Shown here: piece after piece, positions 60,768 to 64,000 of the stretch
Layout: the number at the start of each line of letters is the position of its first letter
Numbering within the stretch: position 1 is the first letter of the stretch
NCBI GenBank assembly: GCA_964036195.1
Contig: OZ038454.1
Location: forward strand, 23,484,315 to 23,548,314
From: Sphaerolaimus hirsutus
Taxonomy: Eukaryota > Nematoda > Chromadorea > Monhysterida > Sphaerolaimidae
DNA: 64,000 nt
Direction: 5' to 3'
Translations under genes and position numbers: made by a program
Notes under the pieces: model-generated
Seen by the model: the letters and a program-made list of their open reading frames with translations, nothing else
Database searches by the model: none
Told to the model about the DNA's origin: nothing

Positions 60768-60964
60768 AAAACAACTAGATTATATACCTGCCTCAAGGTG
60801 GAGTGATTCAAGAGGGGTATTTTTCCTCACTCGTCCAACAGGGCGGGGGAATTATTCAAGCAAATACGGTAAATACAAATTATTTGCTAGGTTTCATTAT
60901 TTGCCCCACGTTCACTGGACCATAAAGCATGCGCTCTGATCGGTAAAATACGGTATCGCCGCAG

Positions 60965-61092
60965 GTGCTTCGCCGCCATGTTCCGTCTAGTCAATTCTAA
61001 AGCTGGTAAGCTTCGGTCTTCGTGCGCTGCCGACGCAGACACGCCGGGTGATGATGTTTCACAATTTTATTTGCACGATTTGGCACTTATTG
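60965..61092 (+). CDS. USP9X-like exon U (copy 2)
   Basis: Same sequence, length and phases as 56811-56938. Confidence 0.8.
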
Positions 61093-61237
61093 GTTGGTTT
61101 ATTTTGTTATTGATGTGGGGTATTGTGTCGTTTTTGGGGGTGGTCTGGTGCTGATTTTACGAAAAGACAAATCGCAAAAATTGTGAATTTTTTGACAAAA
61201 GTTTTGTAGATGATATTACTTGTCGTTCATCAATTTA

Positions 61238-61440
61238 CCGTATTACCTCGAATTACCCCCCCCCCCTTGAATTAACCCCCACCCCCTCGAATTAACCACC
61301 CTCAAAATGGGTTTGAGAAAAAATACCCCCCTCCCTCGAAATACCCCCATCCGGATCGATGTACATAAAGTATGCAATTGCTGCGTAATCTTTCCTGCCG
61401 AAATAAAAAACCCACATGGGGGTATTTCGAGGTAATACGG
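61238..61440. mobile_element. TA-target MITE (copy 2)
   Basis: Same element and insertion site as 57084-57286, carried along by the duplication. Confidence 0.85.
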
Positions 61441-61553
61441 TACTTGTCACTACTTGAATTTCACTTATAGTTAAAACAGCCCCATTTTCTTAGCAGACGA
61501 ATTGCACACGTACTATATTTACATAGTTTACCTATAGTGTTTTCACTGTACAT

Positions 61554-61867
61554 AAACACCTTCCCGGACAAGTTCACCACCCATTTTTTTATTTCACTTC
61601 GAATGCAATATCTCCGTCCATGGGGGTGTTATAAAGCTGAAACTTTGTATATATAAAGTTGTAAGACCCCTCTACTCCCCAACAATGGGGGAGGTGCGGC
61701 GACTCACTACAGGGTGGGTCGCCGCACCTCCCACATTGTTGGGGAGTAGAGGGGTCTTACAACTTTATATTTACAAAGTTTCAGCTTTATAACACCCCCA
61801 TGGATGGAGATATTGCATTCGAAGTGAAATAAAAAAATGGGTGGTGAACTTGTCCGGGAAGGTGTTT
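61554..61867. repeat. 314-bp hairpin (copy 2)
   Basis: Same hairpin as 57400-57713, again 21 bases before exon V. Confidence 0.92.
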
Positions 61868-61888
61868 ACATATTTACAATATTTCAAG

Positions 61889-62010
61889 GTATGGATTATT
61901 TGTGGTCGATAATCGCTAACGGTTGTGAACCGGTGGCCAGGCGCTCAATAGATTTATTATGCTCCGTATTGACTGCCGTCCAAGCGTCGACTGCACAAGC
62001 CGCGCAGCAG
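61889..62010 (+). CDS. USP9X-like exon V (copy 2)
   Basis: Same sequence and phases as 57735-57856. Confidence 0.8.
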
Positions 62011-62080
62011 GTAAATATTTATTTGATGCATTTCACTTCATTTGCAGGATTCAACAAAGGGTGGGGGGTAACGCTTCAGC

Positions 62081-62555
62081 CAGGGGTTTCGAACGGGGGG
62101 GGGGGGGGGTTGGCTATCTATCCCGGAGGCCGCTCAGCTATCTATCTATCCCGGACGCAAAATTTTGGTCTACTACCCCCTAAACCCCCCCCCAAATTTC
62201 TCAGCTATCTACCTATCTGGAGCGATTTTTGATAAACTATACCCCAATTTTCACTCAAAATCGCTATTTTTCATACATTTTTATAGTTTTTCACCTTCAG
62301 AATACTAGTTTTTGTTTCTATTTACCTATTTTCAGTACTATATGCTCTTGTATACCCATTTTGAGCTATTTTATACCTACTTTTAGCGATTTTTCTCCCT
62401 TTTCTTTCTTCTACACCCTGAAATAGCCTATATATCGAACCACCACAACCCCCCCCCCCCCCAAACCCCCCAAAATTTTTTTCCAGCTATCTATCTATCC
62501 CGAAGGCCGCTCAGCTATCCAACCACTCGGAGGGTCAAAATTGAATACACCCCTG
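62081..62555. mobile_element. hAT-type MITE (copy 2 of 57927-58405)
   Basis: Flanked by the same GCTTCAGC duplication. Differs mainly in the length of one poly-C run. Confidence 0.9.
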
Positions 62556-62888
62556 GCTTCAGCTGTGTATCGATCCCGAGGCGAAAATTTTGCGCTAGGA
62601 CACTTTTTGCAATTTAACATATATTTTTAGCTATATAGCTTGATCTATATCTCCCTTTTTGCCATCTACACCATGAAAAAGCCCTTTATATTGAACCCCG
62701 CGAACTCCACCTTACAACCCCCCTAAAAGCGAAATCTTCAGCCATCTATCAGGTGATTTCAAAACTGCTTCACGTGGGCATATGGCTGAACCAGATGTAA
62801 CACTTAAAATAGATCCGACAAAAAAGAACCATGATATATTTTCGCCGCCACTTGATAAACGCGTATATAGCTTTAAATATAACCGCAG

Positions 62889-63038
62889 GCGGCGAGCTTG
62901 CCGGACGTCAACGAATACGTGCTGCACGAGTGTCTGGATCGATTGCGGCGGCAGTGCGACACTGTCGATTTGCTGCTCAAGGACCCCCCTGCGGCGAACC
63001 CCCACGAGTTGCTCGCACCTTGTACTAGGATTGAGAGG
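62889..63038 (+). CDS. USP9X-like exon W (copy 2)
   Basis: One silent difference from copy 1 (GCACCT against GCACCC, Ala-Pro). Phases unchanged. Confidence 0.8.
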
Positions 63039-63388
63039 GTGCGTTTTTGTGGTCGATTTTTTGGTATTTTTAGTCGAGGTTTGCGGATTTCACAGTTTGG
63101 ATTAAATACATCATCCATTGGATAAAGAATAATTTCTTTGTCAAAAATCAGATTTATTTGTTTTCGAGTCGATAATTTCGGCGAAAAATAATAATAATAA
63201 TTGTAATGAGTGTTTCCGAACCAGCATGCGTATACTGTATTGAGATTAGATATAAATCTATCATTTGAAATATATCGGACATAGTCATAAAAATCATAAA
63301 AAACAATATCGAAAAGTCATGATCGCAAACCACCAACCCTTCCAACCTACCACCCTACACCCCCGACCCCAATAACCCCCCCTCACAG

Positions 63389-63649
63389 CTACTACTCACC
63401 GTGCTCACCTACGTGAAAGGCATCGCGTCCAACGGCAGCGACCCCAACGGCAGCCCCATTGCCGCCGCGCCGCACCAGGCCGTGCCGCTCTACCGCGCCG
63501 CCCACGGCGAGTCGTTCGTGCTGCGCGTGCACATTGAGGAGGCGGCAGATCAAAGCGGCAATAATGGCGCCACGGGCCAGTTTTTGAGCGCGTATGCTAC
63601 TGCGGTGGATATTAGTCGAGCCGATCAGCAGAAGGCGCTGGATTGGGAG
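63389..63649 (+). CDS. USP9X-like exon X (copy 2)
   Basis: Codes for the same 87 residues as copy 1, with silent changes such as CGCGTG for CGTGTG. Donor is GTGGGT here against GTGAGT. A further CAGGGG-family MITE starts near 63725 and runs off the window. Confidence 0.8.
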
Positions 63650-64000
63650 GTGGGTTTGGGGTGTTTTTTTTTTTGGGGGGGGGGGTATTTTCAATTTTTG
63701 ACAACTGTTCTTGTTTATTTTTACTACAATTTTTTCAGTTACCCAGTTGAGGGGGTTGGATAGATAGCAAATCGCTCCTCCGGAGGGTTAGATAGCTGTA
63801 AACAACGGAGGCAAAATTTTGGGTTACTACCCCCTAACCCCCCCCCCCCCCCCAAATCGCCCAGCTATCTACCTATCTGGAGCGATTTTTGAGAAATTAT
63901 ACCCCAATTTTCGCTCAAAATCGCTATTTTTCATACCGTTTTATAGATTTTCACTTCCAAAATCATATTTAGTTCTGGTTCCTATTTCCCTATTTCCAGC

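Larger units (their letters stand above)
36505..63649 (+). other. USP9X/fat facets-like deubiquitinase gene, N-terminal half
   Basis: About 24 small exons on the plus strand, most joined by matching splice phases, encode the long N-terminal helical region of a giant ubiquitin-specific protease. The best anchors to USP9X are LDALWAARTGKH (51.3 kb), LDHLL with LLELLCDLA (52.0 kb), EEHVRARLEL joined to LDYVLTEG (54.4 and 56.0 kb), LHDLALIGMDYLW (56.9 and 57.7 kb), and the ubiquitin-like fold entry at PLYRAAHGESFVLRV (59.3 kb), all in the order of USP9X residues of roughly 250-900. USP24 and USP34 share the architecture but fit less well. Family members remove ubiquitin from substrates and act in endocytosis, polarity and Notch signalling. 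The Cys-His catalytic domain is not in the window. Exons before 49 kb are attached by splice phase more than by homology. There is one unresolved phase junction between 39374 and 40660. Confidence 0.75.
60768..63803 (+). repeat. Second copy of the tandem duplication
   Basis: Offset about 4154 bases from copy 1. It begins abruptly at the N run and lacks the hAT insert at 59680-60549. Best explained as an alternative haplotype joined in series. Confidence 0.9.

Noticed and set aside
1-64000. tRNA or rRNA genes
   Set aside because: No cloverleaf with internal promoter boxes and no rRNA-like segment was seen on either strand.

Overview
This is a stretch of animal nuclear DNA, not a microbial one. 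It has GT-AG introns, small GC-rich exons in an AT-rich and extremely transposon-rich background, a complete BEL/Pao LTR retrotransposon, dozens of hAT-type and TA-target DNA elements, and two 200-base N runs (35246-35445 and 60568-60767) that mark scaffold gaps. The host is most likely an invertebrate; nothing seen fixes the phylum.

Layout. Positions 1-2924 hold a second copy of one exon of the ubiquitin-protease gene found later, inside an intron segment packed with nested hAT elements. Positions 3493-15232 are a full-length BEL/Pao retrotransposon on the minus strand: two 578-bp LTRs differing at two sites, a TGTGT target duplication, gag-protease, pol, an envelope that looks like a class III (herpesvirus gB / chuvirus type) fusogen, and a long extra reading frame overlapping the envelope tail. 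Positions 16152-16685 hold a possible two-exon gene, and 17161-19647 a three-exon gene for a small single-pass membrane protein. Positions 19.65-31.6 kb are almost only transposable elements and foldbacks. Positions 31921-35111 hold, on the minus strand, the last two exons of an FkbM-type methyltransferase gene. From 36.5 kb to the end, on the plus strand, about 24 exons with matching splice phases encode the N-terminal helical half of a giant ubiquitin-specific protease most like USP9X (fat facets). Its catalytic domain lies beyond the window. Its last four exons appear twice, on either side of the second N gap, which looks like two haplotypes placed in tandem.

What stands out. (1) A repeat family whose inverted ends carry GT and AG coincides with both splice sites of one USP intron and the 5' splice site of another, so it looks like an introner, a transposon that makes introns. 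(2) The BEL element carries a gB-like envelope and an overlapping 3' frame, and its sense strand is saturated with the pentamer TCACA. (3) More than twenty hAT insertions keep perfect 8-bp target duplications, and many sit within about 15 bp of the end of an older element. (4) Many of these hAT elements have interiors built from one short repeated word. (5) A 314-bp near-perfect hairpin ends about 20 nt before a coding exon. The only coding relationships supported are exon-to-exon within each host gene and gag-pro-pol-env within the retroelement.
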